A stretch of DNA of 64,000 bases from Panax quinquefolius (GCA_020205615.1 CM035166.1:78950679-79014678); one strand, 5' to 3'; positions 24,361 through 36,828 are shown, numbered from the stretch's first letter. Notes: generated from the sequence alone by a model not told the origin. Numbers and translations: made by a program.

Positions 24361-24709
24361 TATTCCATCCATTTATTAATATAAATCCTTTTAGATAAAT
24401 ATTTGTATCTATTAATATAAGTTGTTTGAAGATTAATTGTTTTTAAAAAGCGTATTAAATATAATTTTGTTCACTATTTTTTCAATAAATACCCCAATAT
24501 AAGCAATATTAAATATACTATATTTAATATTTTCTCATTTCCTTAATTATTTTTCTAAAACGAACTCGCTATCTAATAAATAACACACTAATTTTCAAAT
24601 AAATAAAGGACAATATAAATAATTAATACAATTATTTAATATTTTCTAACCATTTTCTTAATTATTGTCTATAAATCTAAAAGAAACTATATTAAGGAAC
24701 ATAGGAGTA
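24361..24709. mobile_element. Degenerate Stowaway-like MITE
   Basis: The left end TATTCCATCCATTTATTAAT is similar to the reverse complement of the right end (TTACTCCTATGTTCCTTAAT). TA borders are present and the size is usual for the family. The ends have diverged, so this is a tentative call. Confidence 0.45.
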
Positions 24710-26519
24710 ACTTTAGACAGGGAAAAAGGACAAGAAGGCGGCGGGGTGGGAGAGTATTTAAAGGACCTAAGTGTAGTGAGGAATTTGATAGGGACTAGTA
24801 CTACGGAGAAAAAAGAATTTGGCCGGGAGAAGTTTTTGCATGACTTTTACTCAAGAGGAAAAGTATCGAATTAATTTATAAGGTGAATTCCCTCTCATTA
24901 ATTTGATCATGGCTAGCTCTTTTGATGGTTCATTTTGTTCATATGTATATGATTTTTTTTACTTGCATTGTTGTAATAATATGTTTGTAAAATGCTATGC
25001 TGGTTTCTGCATATGCACGTTCATTGTACGTGTTCATATTGTTGGTTTCTCTTTCACAATATACTATTCATGCATGGTCATGCATGTGGTTGAAGTTTAT
25101 TTTTCCTCCCGACACGATACGCCTAGGGTTTGCAGCATTAATTTGACGTGTTTGAACTTCCAAATACACTGCATTTTTTTTGGTGTATGTATTATTTTTA
25201 ATTTTTAAACTCCAAAGTTACGTTTATAAGTTAAATAAATTTTGTTAAAATAAATTATTTGTAAATAAATAATATTTTTGAGTGTGTTCAAATATACGTA
25301 CAAAAAAAACTAAGCGCACCAGATGCTCTCTAACCAACAAACTTGGTGCCCACACTTGAGCAATCCACTTTATGTTGAGCACACATGATATATGGTTACC
25401 TTGTCATTTGCCCACATATTCTTAGACAAAACAAAAGGAATGCCAAAAATTGTAAGTGCTTTTCATTTTATTGATGGATATTTTTGAGATGGTAAATATA
25501 TAGTTAGGTACTATTTATAAAATTTAGATACATTCATTGTTTAAGTTTTACTCAGCAAATATAATAAATATTCAACCATTAGTTTTTTTGAAGATTCAAC
25601 ATTCAATCAGAGTTAGTTTTTATTCACATTTAATGTTATTGTATATCTGATTCACGTTAAAGTTTATAAAAATTTTAATATATTTTGATTTAACGCCAAT
25701 CAATAAAGTTGAAATTCAAAATGTGATAAGAATTAATGAGTACTTAACTTATTCATTAATTTTATATTGTGGTTATATATGAAAAATTTATGTTAAAATT
25801 ATTACTTCTAATTTTCTTAAACTAGAAAATGTAAATGAGTTTATAATATATAAAGACTTATAAGAAACTATTTTAAATAGTCTTTGCACTTTATAGAGGA
25901 TATATATGGAGGCGAAGTATACATGTACAGATTAAGTTTTACTTGGCAAATAAGACCACGAGACTATAACAATTTATTACCTTTTTTTAATATGGTTTAC
26001 AAATTATCATTTAAAGTAATTTTTCTTCACCACTCATTTCTTTTTAATGTGAAAGAATTATTAATTCCTCAGGGAAACGTAATTTTCGATAGCTATTAGA
26101 TTACTTATTAATTAATTATATTATCATAGTTATTGTAATTAATCTTTTAATGTAATAATAAATTTTATTGAAATTTCTCACATAAACGTTTTAATTAATG
26201 ATTTTAGTGCATAATTTTGGGACCAAATTAGTAAATGATTGATATGTTGACTTGTTCAACTTGACGTACATCTGATGAATCCTTAATTCTGGTGTGTGTG
26301 TATTATTTTATAGCATTATGGTACTGGCTAATTTGATCGTATAACGAATGGCTAACTTTTCCATATAGTTTTTATAATTTAAAAATATAAAAAGAATTAA
26401 TTAGCTCAAAAATCATATACTTTTGTATTAACAAAATTAAAAGTAGCTAGTGAGACAATTTTATCAAGTTGTAAATCCTATTATCTTAAAAGATTTTATC
26501 AAGTTGTAAATCATATTAT
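24710..26519. other. Intergenic, possible distal upstream region of the MATE gene
   Basis: AT-rich. Two short frames (24665-24874 and 24903-25208) have no recognisable content and no codon bias I could see. I saw no clear repeat. Confidence 0.45.
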
Positions 26520-26580
26520 TTTGCAAAGCAAGAGGACTTGGGTTAAATCCCACCCCCAGAATTAAAAAAAAAAAAAAAAC
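26520..26580 (+). repeat. SINE-like tail with box-B-like motif and poly-A
   Basis: GGGTTAAATCCC, close to a tRNA-type B box, is followed by ACCCCCAG and a run of 17 A. Just before it a 38-bp segment (TTTTATCAAGTTGTAAATC) is repeated. It could be the 3' end of a tRNA-derived SINE; the head is not recognised. Confidence 0.3.
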
Positions 26581-26664
26581 TTATAATTTGAGCTTAGATT
26601 GAGTTTTAACATTTATTTAATGAAAAAAACTAATTTCCCAATGAAGCTAATTCAACAACTCCAA

Positions 26665-26925
26665 CCATTTCAAGAATTATGTGGTTGATCATCAATGTGC
26701 ATCTATACAAGATTATAAAAAGATACTAACAAATTGTTGCATGCAATTTCAGAAATTAAGGTATAACTCTTAATTCACACTTTTTAATTGAAATAAATTT
26801 CAATCTTTTGGTATTATTGGATTGATTTTGAATGTTTTTTATTATTTAAGTTAAAGGGTGATCAGTTTCAATGGACTTGTTTTTTTACTAGTTAATTGAC
26901 ATTTTTTACTAGTTAATTGGTTTTG
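26665..26925 (+). repeat. Diverged upstream copy of the MATE leader exon region
   Basis: It aligns with 27733-27990 over exon-like and intron-like parts: TTTCAAGAATTATGT, GATCATCAATGTGC, AGAAATTAAGGTAT, then TTGATTTTGA and TTTTTACTAGTTA. Both copies keep the donor AAG/GTAT (26760/26761 and 27831/27832). The copies are about 1.07 kb apart. Confidence 0.75.
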
Positions 26926-27100
26926 TTTTTCTTCCTGCATTCTGAGTCATCTGTTTATATTTTTATTAGTTGGATTTAATTATTCGGTATGTTATAAAGT
27001 ATCATTTATTTTAAACATAGCGTATCATTTATTTTATTTACTATCACGTTATTTATAATAAAAAAAATTGAGACTTTTAAAGACTTACTAGTATAATAAA

Positions 27101-27463
27101 TATCTTTCTGTCCAAGTTTATTTGTCTTAATTTTTTTTAATTTGTTCAAGTCTATTTATCATCTTTCTTGTTTTTTTAATGCTATTTTGAACTCACTTTT
27201 CCTATGTTACTCTCATTTAATTTTAAATTTTTTTTTATCGAAAACAACAGAATATACATTGAAAAAAGTAATATTATTAATTATCCCACTTATTTTTTTT
27301 TTTTTTCTTCTCTATTCTATTTTATTGTTTCAAAAAAAGTTAGGAGATTAAATATATAATACAAAAAAGACGATAATAGAATATTTAAGATTTGTAATTT
27401 GGAGCCAATTTTTTTAATACTGTACTTTTAAATTATGTCAAGTAAACCCGGACGAATGAAGTA
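27101..27463. mobile_element. Stowaway-like MITE between the two leader copies
   Basis: The left end TATCTTTCTGTCCAAGTTTA pairs imperfectly with the right end, which on the minus strand reads TACTTCATTCGTCCGGGTTT. The interior is T-rich and non-coding. The borders are approximate. Confidence 0.55.
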
Positions 27464-27579
27464 ATTATTTATTTTATTTTCGTTTGATAAAAATATTTTA
27501 TGTAATGGGTATTTAGATATTGCTGGGTAAAGAGAGGAGTGTCAAGTGTGTATATTTATTATATGGAAATTTCTGTAGA

Positions 27580-27831
27580 GCTCAAAACATTTCAATGGAA
27601 ATATCACATTTTGTTTTCTCCCAAAACCCAACTGGTCTCTCTTCGTTGTTCTTGCTGGCAATGAAAGAATCTTTACCCAAAATCAGTCAGTTCTGTAGAA
27701 ATTCTTTTCGTATTGAGAAAATGAAAAAGAATTTCAAGAATTATGTTGCTGATCATCAATGTGCTTCTGTACAAAACTATAATAAGATCAAAAATTGTTG
27801 CATTGAAGCCCAGAAATTAAGGTATATCTGT
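27580..27831 (+). other. Probable 5' untranslated exon of the MATE gene
   Basis: The segment ends in a donor AAG/GTATAT at 27831/27832. The next likely acceptor is TTTCAG at 29259-29264, leading to the exon with the start codon at 29335. Family genes often have a leader intron. The frames here (for example 27520-27834) are not part of the conserved protein. If transcribed they would be upstream ORFs. The exon start is a guess. Confidence 0.45.
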
Positions 27832-29264
27832 TAACTGGTCTCCTCTATTTAATTGTAGGTGAATTTATCCTGGTATTATTGAATTGATTTTGAGTGTTTT
27901 TTATTGTTTAGATTAAAAGGTCAGTTTCAATTGACTGGCTTTTTGACTAGTTATTTGACATTTGTTGGAATTTTAGTACATTGGGATTGAGTAGTTTCTT
28001 GTTGAGTTCATATCTTAGGTTTAACTGATGTTTTTTTTTCTTATTAATTATTATTATTTCTGATGCATTTGTTTATGCAAATTCTCACATTTTCATTTGA
28101 ATATGGGGTCCATAATTCAAGGTTCAAGCTGATAATTTGGGGTTTAACTGGGGGAGAGAGAGAGAGAGAACAAATCTTTGAAACGAGGAAAAGTTTATCA
28201 CACATGACAGAAGGTCTCTCTCTTTCTATCTCCAAATTGTGTCGTTTTTTTGATGATAAGAAGATGATAATTTATTTTAGTATTTTTAGTTTTTTACCTG
28301 GCTCTGCTGTTATCAGGGGAATGTTGAACTGAGGAAGGTCCATGTGATTCCTTAATAATGTTAATTTGTTAGGTTCCAAGAACTACTAAATCGACATTTT
28401 ATAATTACTATCAAATTTAGTATTACTTGCCTACGCCTGCATTTGTGCCCCCCCCCCCCCCCCCCCTCCTATTGATGTGACTATTACGAGGATATTTCGT
28501 ACAAACTTGAAATTTAGATATTCAGAGCTAGCAGAACTGTTGGCTTAATATTAATAGAAGACTTTTTTGTTTAATTAATTTTTTTTTCAAAGCATATTTT
28601 GAAATGTACAATAAGATTAAAAGTAAATCGAATTATTAAAAGTATTGTACTTATGTACAACTTTTAAACAAAATGGACAGCACTGTCCGCTACAAGTCTG
28701 CATTTTTACATTATAGAACTTGAATTCAGTTTATTTTTCGCCTAAAGTTGGGGAAATTTCAACTGCTGACGTTGAATAGTTGAATCAGAGGGACTTCTGT
28801 TGACTGTCTGTTGCCTAAACAGAACTGAGGGAGGTTTTATTGTCAGTAACTTGAGAGTTAATAAGTATTTAAGGTCTCCTCCCCTTTGTTGTTCACATAC
28901 TTTCCTTGGTTTTTCTAAGTCTTTAATCCACCGACCACTATTCCTATTTGACATACCTTAGTTTAGAGGTTAGCCTAAGTTGATTTCTACCACATTGTTT
29001 CTTATGTTTGCTTTGTGTGCTTGGAACGAGATTACGTTTCATTAAAATTCTTTTAAACTCCCCACTAGGATTTCATTTCTTTTATCATTAAAGGGATTTC
29101 ATTAAATTTAAACTACCTCGACTGGTATCGTCTTCCTCGGGATTTCATCTTTGCTCTTTCTAGTATTTGGAACTACATTATCACATATAACATACCCTTG
29201 CATTCTGAACTCTTATACGTTCTACATTTTATGGATCTGAAGTTGTGAAAACTGATTCTTTCAG
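27832..29264 (+). other. Probable leader intron of the MATE gene
   Basis: AT-rich with no conserved coding content. It contains a GAGAGAGA run near 28155 and a run of about 20 C from 28447 to 28466. The frames at 28044-28332 are chance. Confidence 0.4.
28447..28466 (+). repeat. Poly-C run of about 20 bases
   Basis: An uninterrupted C run. Its exact length is unreliable in most sequencing methods, and the minus strand is a G run. Confidence 0.9.
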
Positions 29265-29334
29265 GTGGTGCTATAAGTTTGGTTGAATCAGTTGCATTAT
29301 TTATCTACCCTTTAGATTTTTGACCCTCATTATC

Positions 29335-32300
29335 ATGGCCGAGGATGGTGTTGTGCATTCCCCGCATAGGAAATGGAAGATGCCTCTTTTCATTTTCTTC
29401 AGAGATGCAAGGTACTTTTTTTTTTTTTGCTAATTTCCGCGCACACACCCAAAGAATCGAACCCTTGACCTCATGGAACCATGAGGCAAGAGTTACCGCT
29501 GTTTTAATATGTTTCATTTGCAAGTTTATTCTGAAGCTATGCTGTTTGTATGTCAAGAGAGATATTGCGAATGTTTCTGCTAATTATCATTTCTTGATGA
29601 AAGCTCTACTCTCGGAAGCTGTTTGTTTTAGATTGAGGCTTAGTAGAATGATATTCTTCTTTTACTATTTTGAGACCAATCAAACTTTGAATCATTTATG
29701 TTTGATGATTTTAATCTTTATTGGTTATTTTGGACTACTGATGTCTGTAAGATGGACAAATGTAGAGGAAGTTTGCTCTCCTAATATTGGTACTTGTTTT
29801 GTGCATTGCTTTATAGGCTTGTCTTCAAGATGGACGCACTTGGATCAGAGATATTACGTATTGCATTTCCAGCAGCATTGGCATTAGCTGCTGACCCTGT
29901 GGCTTCTCTAATTGACACAGCGTTCATTGGCCGTTTAGGTAAGTCTTTGTGTTCTTAGTTTGTCTGAGTGAATTGATGTTAAGCTCTAGAAATAGGTGTA
30001 ATATTTTACATCCTTAGATGTAACGGTATTTTAATCTCTCCTAGACCAAGTGTTCTCCTGTTGTTGTTTGCCATTCATCAAGTAACTTTTGGTCTCAAGA
30101 TGAGAGATATAGACACACCGTTACATCTAAGGTAGTGAATATTCACACATCGGAATAAGGGAAAATTACTTTTTGATGTCTTACTAGTATGCTTCTGTAT
30201 CTGCTTCCTCACATTTTGTAGAATGAGATGCCTTATCTAGCTACTGGTTTTTGCAGATTAACAAAAAGTTTTTTTTATGTTAGCTTGTTTAACAAACGTA
30301 GGTTGATATCAATTTTTCGTCTTTTTGGATAGGTGCGGTGGAGATTGCTGCTGTAGGAGTTTCTATTGCTATTTTCAATCAAGCATCAAAAGTTACCATA
30401 TTTCCTCTTGTCAGTATAACAACTTCTTTTGTTGCTGAGGAAAATACTGTAGGAAGAATAACTTCAGAAATGCAAAAAGTTGACAACTCTGAGAAAAGTA
30501 ACGTCAAGAACAATGGAATGGAAGCTTTAAAACCGGAAGATGTTATGCTTGAGAATATGGAAAAGGGTTCAGCCACAAACAGTGAAACAAAAGAATCGAC
30601 GGCAGAAGGTGGTAGTTTTTCTTTCTCTCTCCATGTTTGTTTTATAATTAGGAACTAGGATAAATTAAAGAGCAATAAGTCTAGGAAAGAGACTCCCTTA
30701 CTGAGCAAGAAATCAAAAGTTCTTATGAATGTTTGTTATTACTTAGTTATGTGTTGACAAGTTATTTGCTGGTTTTCTGCAGAGAGTTCCAGAACAACTG
30801 CAAATAAGTCTGCAAATGTTACTAGTAGTAATTCTAATAGTACTCAACTTAAAAGTGAGAAGCAAGTTATTCCTTCAGCAAATACCCTAGCGACTCCACT
30901 TAAAAGTGAGAAGCCACATATTCCTTCAGCATCTACGGCATTAATTATAGGAGCTGTACTTGGCCTCGTCCAAACCCTATTTCTCATATGTCTAGCAAAA
31001 CCGTTACTGGGAATTATGGGTGTGAAATCGGTAAGTCTCCTACTGGATTCTTCGAGGGTCTAATTTGTTTTTTTGTCAAGTGGTGGCTGTCTAAATAATA
31101 TTGGCATGCACTTTTAAATATCATTTATCATTGTGGTATAAGATAATTTTTGTGAAAAAATATCAGAACTAAATTCTGTCCCCTTTCCTTTTCATTAATG
31201 TTATAGGGATCTCCTATGCTAGGCCCAGCAAAAAGGTACTTGACACTAAGATCACTGGGCGCTCCAGCAGTTCTTCTCTCTTTGGCCATGCAAGGAGTTT
31301 TTCGAGGTTTCAAAGATACCAAAACTCCATTATATGCCACTGGTAAAGATTATTTTATTTTGAACCCACTCCTCATGAATGATAATTTTTTATGCACTGC
31401 CATTTTATATATTGAACTGTTTAAAGTGTGTTACTGCTCTTCCATCACAGAATAAGTTCATAGCATACTGTATTGTGAAACATGCATAAAGTTCAGTACT
31501 TCATCAATTAGAAAATAATTTATGATTATGGTTATTACTCTATATTAAGGTATCTTTCATTGCATAAAGTTCAATTGATTAGGGAGGGTTATTACTCTAT
31601 ATTTATTTAAAACTAATAATCTTATGAATGAATGACTAGAAAATAATTTGCGTCTAGCACTAGGAGCGTACCACAAAGCATATGTTTAGGGCTTTGCCCA
31701 TGCCTATTTGAGGGGACACCTTGGCACGGAATTAGGTTACGTGGTCTCGCCTTGATGATCCTGAGGTTTAAAGATTAATTATGGAAAATCCTTACCACAA
31801 TCAGCATTTAATTGTAAGACCATTTCTCAGAAATTATGTATCTGAAATAATCTTTTGGTAAATTTGATTTATAATAAGTGAGCATGTTCCAGGCATGATG
31901 ACAAAAATATCAAAAATACTGAGAATTTGATACCATAGGTGATGATGTTTTTATAGATTTATATTTATATTAGAGCATCTTATATATTGCGGTTTTGTAC
32001 TGTAAAATGTCACATATCTAGGAAAAAGCTTGTCCAACTCTAACAACTTTCTTATAAAAGGGTTTTTATATTCATCTAAGACCGCTGCATCTTTAATATA
32101 GTTGCAGGAGATCTAGCAAATGTTGTTTTGGACCCCATTCTTATCTTTGTTTGCCATATGGGAGTTGGTGGTGCAGCAATTGCACACGTGCTGTCCCAGT
32201 AAGTATAATTATTCCCTTTGCTGAATATTTTTCACTTATTTCCTTCAAAATACTTGATGACTAGAGCATTTGGCTTGTTTATTTTAATTTTCATTGCAGG

Positions 32301-35292
32301 TACTTAATTTTGGTGATCCTCTTCTGGAAATTGATGAAACAAGTTGACCTAGTACCTCCAAGTATGAAAACTTTGCAGTTTGGTCGGTTTCTGAAAAATG
32401 GTAAGGGTATTTGTGCATAATATACCAGGAAGTTTATGGATACTTGAATTTCAGTGGCATAAACATATGATATTATTGGCTAGCTGCCTCATCTGCATCA
32501 GACTTTTATAGTGAACAAATACTACGTATAACTCGTGATCGTAAACCACTTCTCTAAATATAGAATAGGACCGCATATCACTTCCCAGCAAAGGATCCGC
32601 CATTACAAACAGGGACGAAACCAGGATTTGATCTTGCGAGGGGCCAAAATTTTTTTTAATAACATAATATATATTTATCATTAAAAAGTAAAGTTCCACC
32701 ATTACAAAACATATTTTTACTAAAACAAAGATAATATAGTAATAAATTTGTTTTACCAAAGACAACAAAACATAACAAAAAAAGTCTTTTAGAACATAGT
32801 ATGTGATTTTCCCATGATTCTAAAACAAAAAATAAAAAAATTCAACTTTAGAATATACATAACATTTTTTATTGTGTATGCGTATTGGTGCTAAGATATT
32901 CACTCATTAGTATCAACCGTGCTAGAGCTCTTAAACACTTAGAAAGCCTAGTAGACTAGTACAGAGGTAATAATATCTCATGGTATAATTAATAGTGTAA
33001 AATAGGTCCTTTTTTTACGGTTAATTATACTTTAAAAGGTACAATTTTTCATTAATAATTGTAGTTTAAGGGAGAAATTTGTTAATTAATTAAATTTATG
33101 AATGAAAACGTCACACAGTCACAAAAAAAGTTTTGTATTTTAGTACTCTTCTAGTTTTGAAAATGGAAACTGCAAAAAGATGACATCAAAACACAAATGT
33201 TAAGCTAATCCATATATACACCTTAGAAATAGTCAGACATCAAAACCTTAACCATTGCAAATTGATTTATAAAAATATGTATGTATATGTCTGTGGATGA
33301 CTAACCGAGATCGGAAGTATCTGAGGGAAGAATATTGGGCCAGGTCTTGAACAATAAAATATATTATTGAACAAGTGAGCCTAAAAAATTGTTCACATCA
33401 CTTGGCAAAAAAAATATTAAAAAAAAAATCAGATCTTGGGGGGGGGCCATGGCCCCCTGCAGCCCTTAGTCAGTTTCGTCCCTGAGTACAAATATAATGA
33501 CAGAACTAATGTTCATTTATAGTACCTGTTACTTTGTCCTCTCCATATTCGCATAGAATTAGATGGATTTGATGCTCACCTTCATTATCCATTTTGTTGA
33601 TCAAGCCTTATGAACTAGCGGCTTGTTAAAGTACGTACTTAACTTGCAGTTGTCTAATAAAAGTACTATAGAAAGATTACAAAGTCCCTCTTGTTTGTTT
33701 GAATGGTGAATAATTATATTCCCAAGTTTCAAATTTCTGGTGTACATTTTACACGGCTTTTGAATAATTATTGTCAACTCTTCTCGCTTTTGTTGGTGGC
33801 TAGAAGATTGTGAGTTTCACTTTCCCCTTTTAACTTTCTCTACATGTATAAACGCAGGATTTTATTTATTGGGAAGGGTAATAGCTGCAACATCATGCGT
33901 CACTTTGGCTGCATCATTGGCCGCAAGATTGGGTTCAACTCCTATGGCGGCATTTCAGATTTGCTTACAGGTCTGGATGACATCGTCTCTTCTAGCTGAT
34001 GGTTTGGCTGTTGCGGGACAGGTAACTACTTCATGTTGATAAATTAAAAATCATTAAGTAATTCAAGAAAATACTTGATCAATTCATATTGTGTGTTCTC
34101 TTCATCCCACTCGTTTAGGCCATCCTTGCTTGTGCATTTGCTGAGAAGGACTATCAGAAGGCAACAACTACTGCCTCCCGAGTATTACAGGTTTGCTTCT
34201 CTAATATTTCCACGTGCCATTTGCTTTATATTCTGAAAAATTATTTGATGACATCGCGATCATATAGCAACCTCCTTCTGTAAAAATTACTTGATGACAT
34301 CGCGATCATATAGCAACCTCCTTGTGTAAAAATTATTTGATGACATCATGATCATATAGCAACCTCCTTCTGTTAGGATAATGCTAAGGGTCTCAAATTT
34401 ATTGTCTCAAATGATGTGACATTGAATAAAATAAATTGTTTTTTATGTCAGCCAATCACAAGAGATACACTCAACCAATGTAACGATACCACATTATTTT
34501 CGACAAAAAATTTGAGACCTCTAGCATTACCCTTCTGTTTATCTTTCTGATATGCTTTTGCATTTGATGCTGTTTCCAAAATTTCATGCTCAGTTGAGAA
34601 TTCTCTTTTGCAGATGGCATTTGTACTGGGTTTAGGTCTCACTCTTGTTGTAGGACTTGGGTTGCAGTTTGGCTCTGTAGTCTTTTCGAATGACAAAAAT
34701 GTTCTTTGCCTCATAAGTATAGGCGTCCCGGTAATTCTCTTTTTCCAAGAACATGAAAGACATTCCTTCTAAATCCTTAATATTTCACTTTTTATAATGA
34801 ATTTTTGCAATATCAGTTTGTAGCAGCTACACAGCCAATCAATTCCTTAGCCTTTGTTTTCGATGGTGTTAACTTTGGAGCTTCTGATTTTGCTTATTCT
34901 GCATACTCTATGGTATGTTGGCAAATCATTCATATATATTGTACACTTACCTCAATTTACTCCCATCTTTATTGTTTATTTATATATTCGTATTTCTTCA
35001 GGTTCTAGTAGCTATAGTGAGCATTGCATCCCTGTTTGTTCTCTCTAAAAGTAGTGGTTTTGTTGGAATATGGCTTGCTTTGACCATTTATATGAGTCTC
35101 CGCACATTTGCAGGCGTCTGGAGGTAAATTTCTTTCATTTAGAAGGATTTTGCACTTTCTGTAAATATTATGCCCTGAAGCTGATTGAACTGAGAATTCA
35201 TGCATGTTTTGACTAAAAATTAATATATTGTTTGCAGAATGGGGACTGGAACTGGACCCTGGCGCTTTCTCAGGGGCCGATTGTTAACATAA
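29335..35292 (+). CDS. MATE family transporter, FRD3/DTX42-type (citrate transporter-like), 13 coding exons, 558 aa
   Basis: A membrane antiporter of the multidrug and toxic compound extrusion family, in the plant clade that contains Arabidopsis FRD3 and DTX42, which release citrate for iron loading of xylem or aluminium tolerance. Exons: 29335-29411, 29817-29938, 30333-30608, 30783-31030, 31207-31342, 32108-32198, 32300-32400, 33858-34021, 34119-34190, 34614-34730, 34817-34912, 35002-35123, 35238-35292. All introns are GT-AG and the 1677-nt frame is open. Clade marks: MPLFIFFRDARLVFKMDALG at residues 16-35, then FPAALALAADPVASLIDTAF, GRLGAVEIAAVGVSIAIFNQ, TSFVAEENT, RSLGAPAVLLSLAMQGVFRG, LDPILIF, QVWMTSSLLADGLAVAGQ, FVFDGVNFGASDFAYSA and a C terminus RFLRGRLLT. 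A hydrophilic loop of about 110 residues (roughly 90-205) between the second and third membrane segments is long even for this clade and has a 17-residue repeat. The start follows the family's usual N terminus. Substrate and tissue are inferred only from the clade. Confidence 0.93.
30847..30938 (+). repeat. 51-bp in-frame tandem repeat in MATE exon 4
   Basis: The unit starting ACTTAAAAGTGAGAAG at 30847 recurs at 30898, a period of 51 bp or 17 codons. The protein reads LKSEKQVIPSA then LKSEKPHIPSA (residues 181-191 and 198-208). The second copy joins the third membrane segment as in family members, so the first is the extra copy. Confidence 0.9.
32610..33484. mobile_element. hAT-like non-autonomous element in MATE intron 7, 875 bp
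   Basis: Terminal inverted repeats CAGGGACGAAAC and GTTTCGTCCCTG. The flanks ATTACAAA (32602-32609) and AGTACAAA (33485-33492) form an 8-bp TSD with one mismatch, as expected for hAT. Near the right end there is a GC-rich GGGGCCATGGCCCCC palindrome, and the left has GAGGGGCC. No transposase frame is seen. It makes intron 7 the longest intron of the gene (1457 bp). Confidence 0.85.
34234..34372 (+). repeat. 46-bp tandem repeat, 3 copies, MATE intron 9
   Basis: The unit contains TTGATGACATCGCGATCATA followed by TAGCAACCTCCTTCTG. TTGATG starts at 34245, 34291 and 34337, an exact 46-bp period. The copies differ at a few bases. Confidence 0.92.
34376..34532. mobile_element. MITE, 157 bp, MATE intron 9
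   Basis: The left end GGATAATGCTAAGGGTCTCA pairs with the right end, which reads GGGTAATGCTAGAGGTCTCA on the minus strand, an inverted repeat of about 30 bp. The flanks TTCTGTTA (34368-34375) and TTCTGTTT (34533-34540) are an 8-bp TSD with one mismatch, pointing to a hAT-type MITE. It inserted directly at the end of the 46-bp array. Confidence 0.8.
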
Positions 35293-35760
35293 GATATAAA
35301 GTTCCTCGAGTTATTAGGATTTTTTTTTGTTTATTTTCTAGCGGCTGTCATGTTGTATTATGGAGAGATTACTTGTGCTCATTTCCTATTGTTGTCTGTA
35401 ATCTGAATAATAGCATTAGTAATACTCTTCACTTTCCTCCCATGAATTTAGCCTATGCAACTCATTTATGGCTCCGAACACCTACTTTGTGTATGCTATA
35501 AATCAACAGAAATGCAGGAAAACCACTTTCCTGCAACACATGTTGCTGACTGGCATATATGGGCAGTAGGAATTTGTCGTGACATGCCCCAAACCCAAAC
35601 TCTAGAGATCAAAAGACTTTGTAGGTTGATTTATCAAGTGAGAAAGTGTAATAACACAATAAAGAAAGGGGTCACTATTTTCACATGTAATTTTGAGTTT
35701 ATTTTTATATGAAATTGAGATCCACTCTATACTTGAATAAAACACGCATACCAGATGAAT
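35293..35760 (+). other. Probable 3' UTR and polyadenylation region of the MATE gene
   Basis: AATAAA-type signals are at 35660-35665 (CAATAAAG) and 35736-35741 (GAATAAAAC). The short frames in this stretch have no family content. I cannot place the cleavage site. Confidence 0.45.
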
Positions 35761-36828
35761 TTTGAAAATTCCTACACCCACAAAAAGAATCCACATCATC
35801 TATTGGACATATGCGGCAAACCAACAATAGTGGGAGACATACCACCCGAACAAATCATACCAAATTTCTCAATACAGAAACTCGCTATATATAAAGAGAA
35901 TGGTTAGCATGAAGTAAACTTTATCGTAAGTTCATTTCATGATCAATACAGTACTGACATACAGGCGGAGAGTGAATTTATCTACAAATGTGAATTTATC
36001 TTAATATTATATTAGACATGAAGTGAATTTATCATGAAGTTCACTTCATTTTAATCCAATTCATATACTAAGGAGTTTCCTATAAATGTGCAATTTTTTA
36101 AAAATAAATAAATAAAATGGATGCTGATTGATGTGGTGAATGTCTCTTGAAACCAAGCAAAACCAAAAAAAAAAGTATTGCCGACCATTTGAAGGACACT
36201 TTCTTAGTCAGATTATCAACAACCATTTTGTCATTCCTCAAGACCCTGTTTGCTTACAAATACAATAAAGTCCAAACAACTTTACTACGAGAGATGAGTG
36301 GTTGGACTCCATTAAGGTACACCATTCACCTTGCCAACTAAAATCAAAGACAGAACTCTAAATCAGGATGAAAAATTATCCATGTGATCTTCTATAATCT
36401 ATCCTAGTGTTGACAAGAATCCAAATGCGCGTGAGACAGAGAGAGAGGTGCATCTTACGGGATATTTTATAGTTAAAAATTATTTTAAAATCTAAATATA
36501 ATAAAACTAAGTAATATTTATGATTTATGGGTTTCATCAACAATATGATTATTATATAAATAATTTAATACAAATATGATATTTAAGCATTTAATATTAA
36601 GATAGAATATTAAAATTTATACAATTACATATCCAAAATAAAGTATTTTATAACAAATATCAATATATAAGTGTATTCAAATACACAAGTACTATAATAC
36701 ATAACTCCGCTATGTAAATAAGAGTCTGGTAAGCACCATATGGGAAAAGAGAAAAGGATGAAGGAAATATTAGATAAATTATATTGGAACGTGCTATTAT
36801 ATAGAATAAAATCAATTAATTAATTAGG
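35761..36828. other. Intergenic, no gene seen
   Basis: It has several GAAGTGAATTTATC-type short repeats in both orientations near 35910-36055, otherwise AT-rich sequence with stops in all frames. Confidence 0.45.

Noticed and set aside
24665..25208. Two short ORFs upstream of the MATE gene
   Set aside because: No domain, no conserved motif, and composition like the surrounding intergenic DNA; one end overlaps a MITE-like sequence.
27520..27834. 104-aa ORF as the N terminus of the MATE protein
   Set aside because: No family likeness; the usual N terminus is encoded from 29335. It is better seen as leader exon sequence with upstream ORFs.
29345..29887. 180-aa ORF over the start of the MATE gene
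   Set aside because: It reads through exon 1 in another frame, intron 1 and exon 2; the conserved protein uses the spliced frame.
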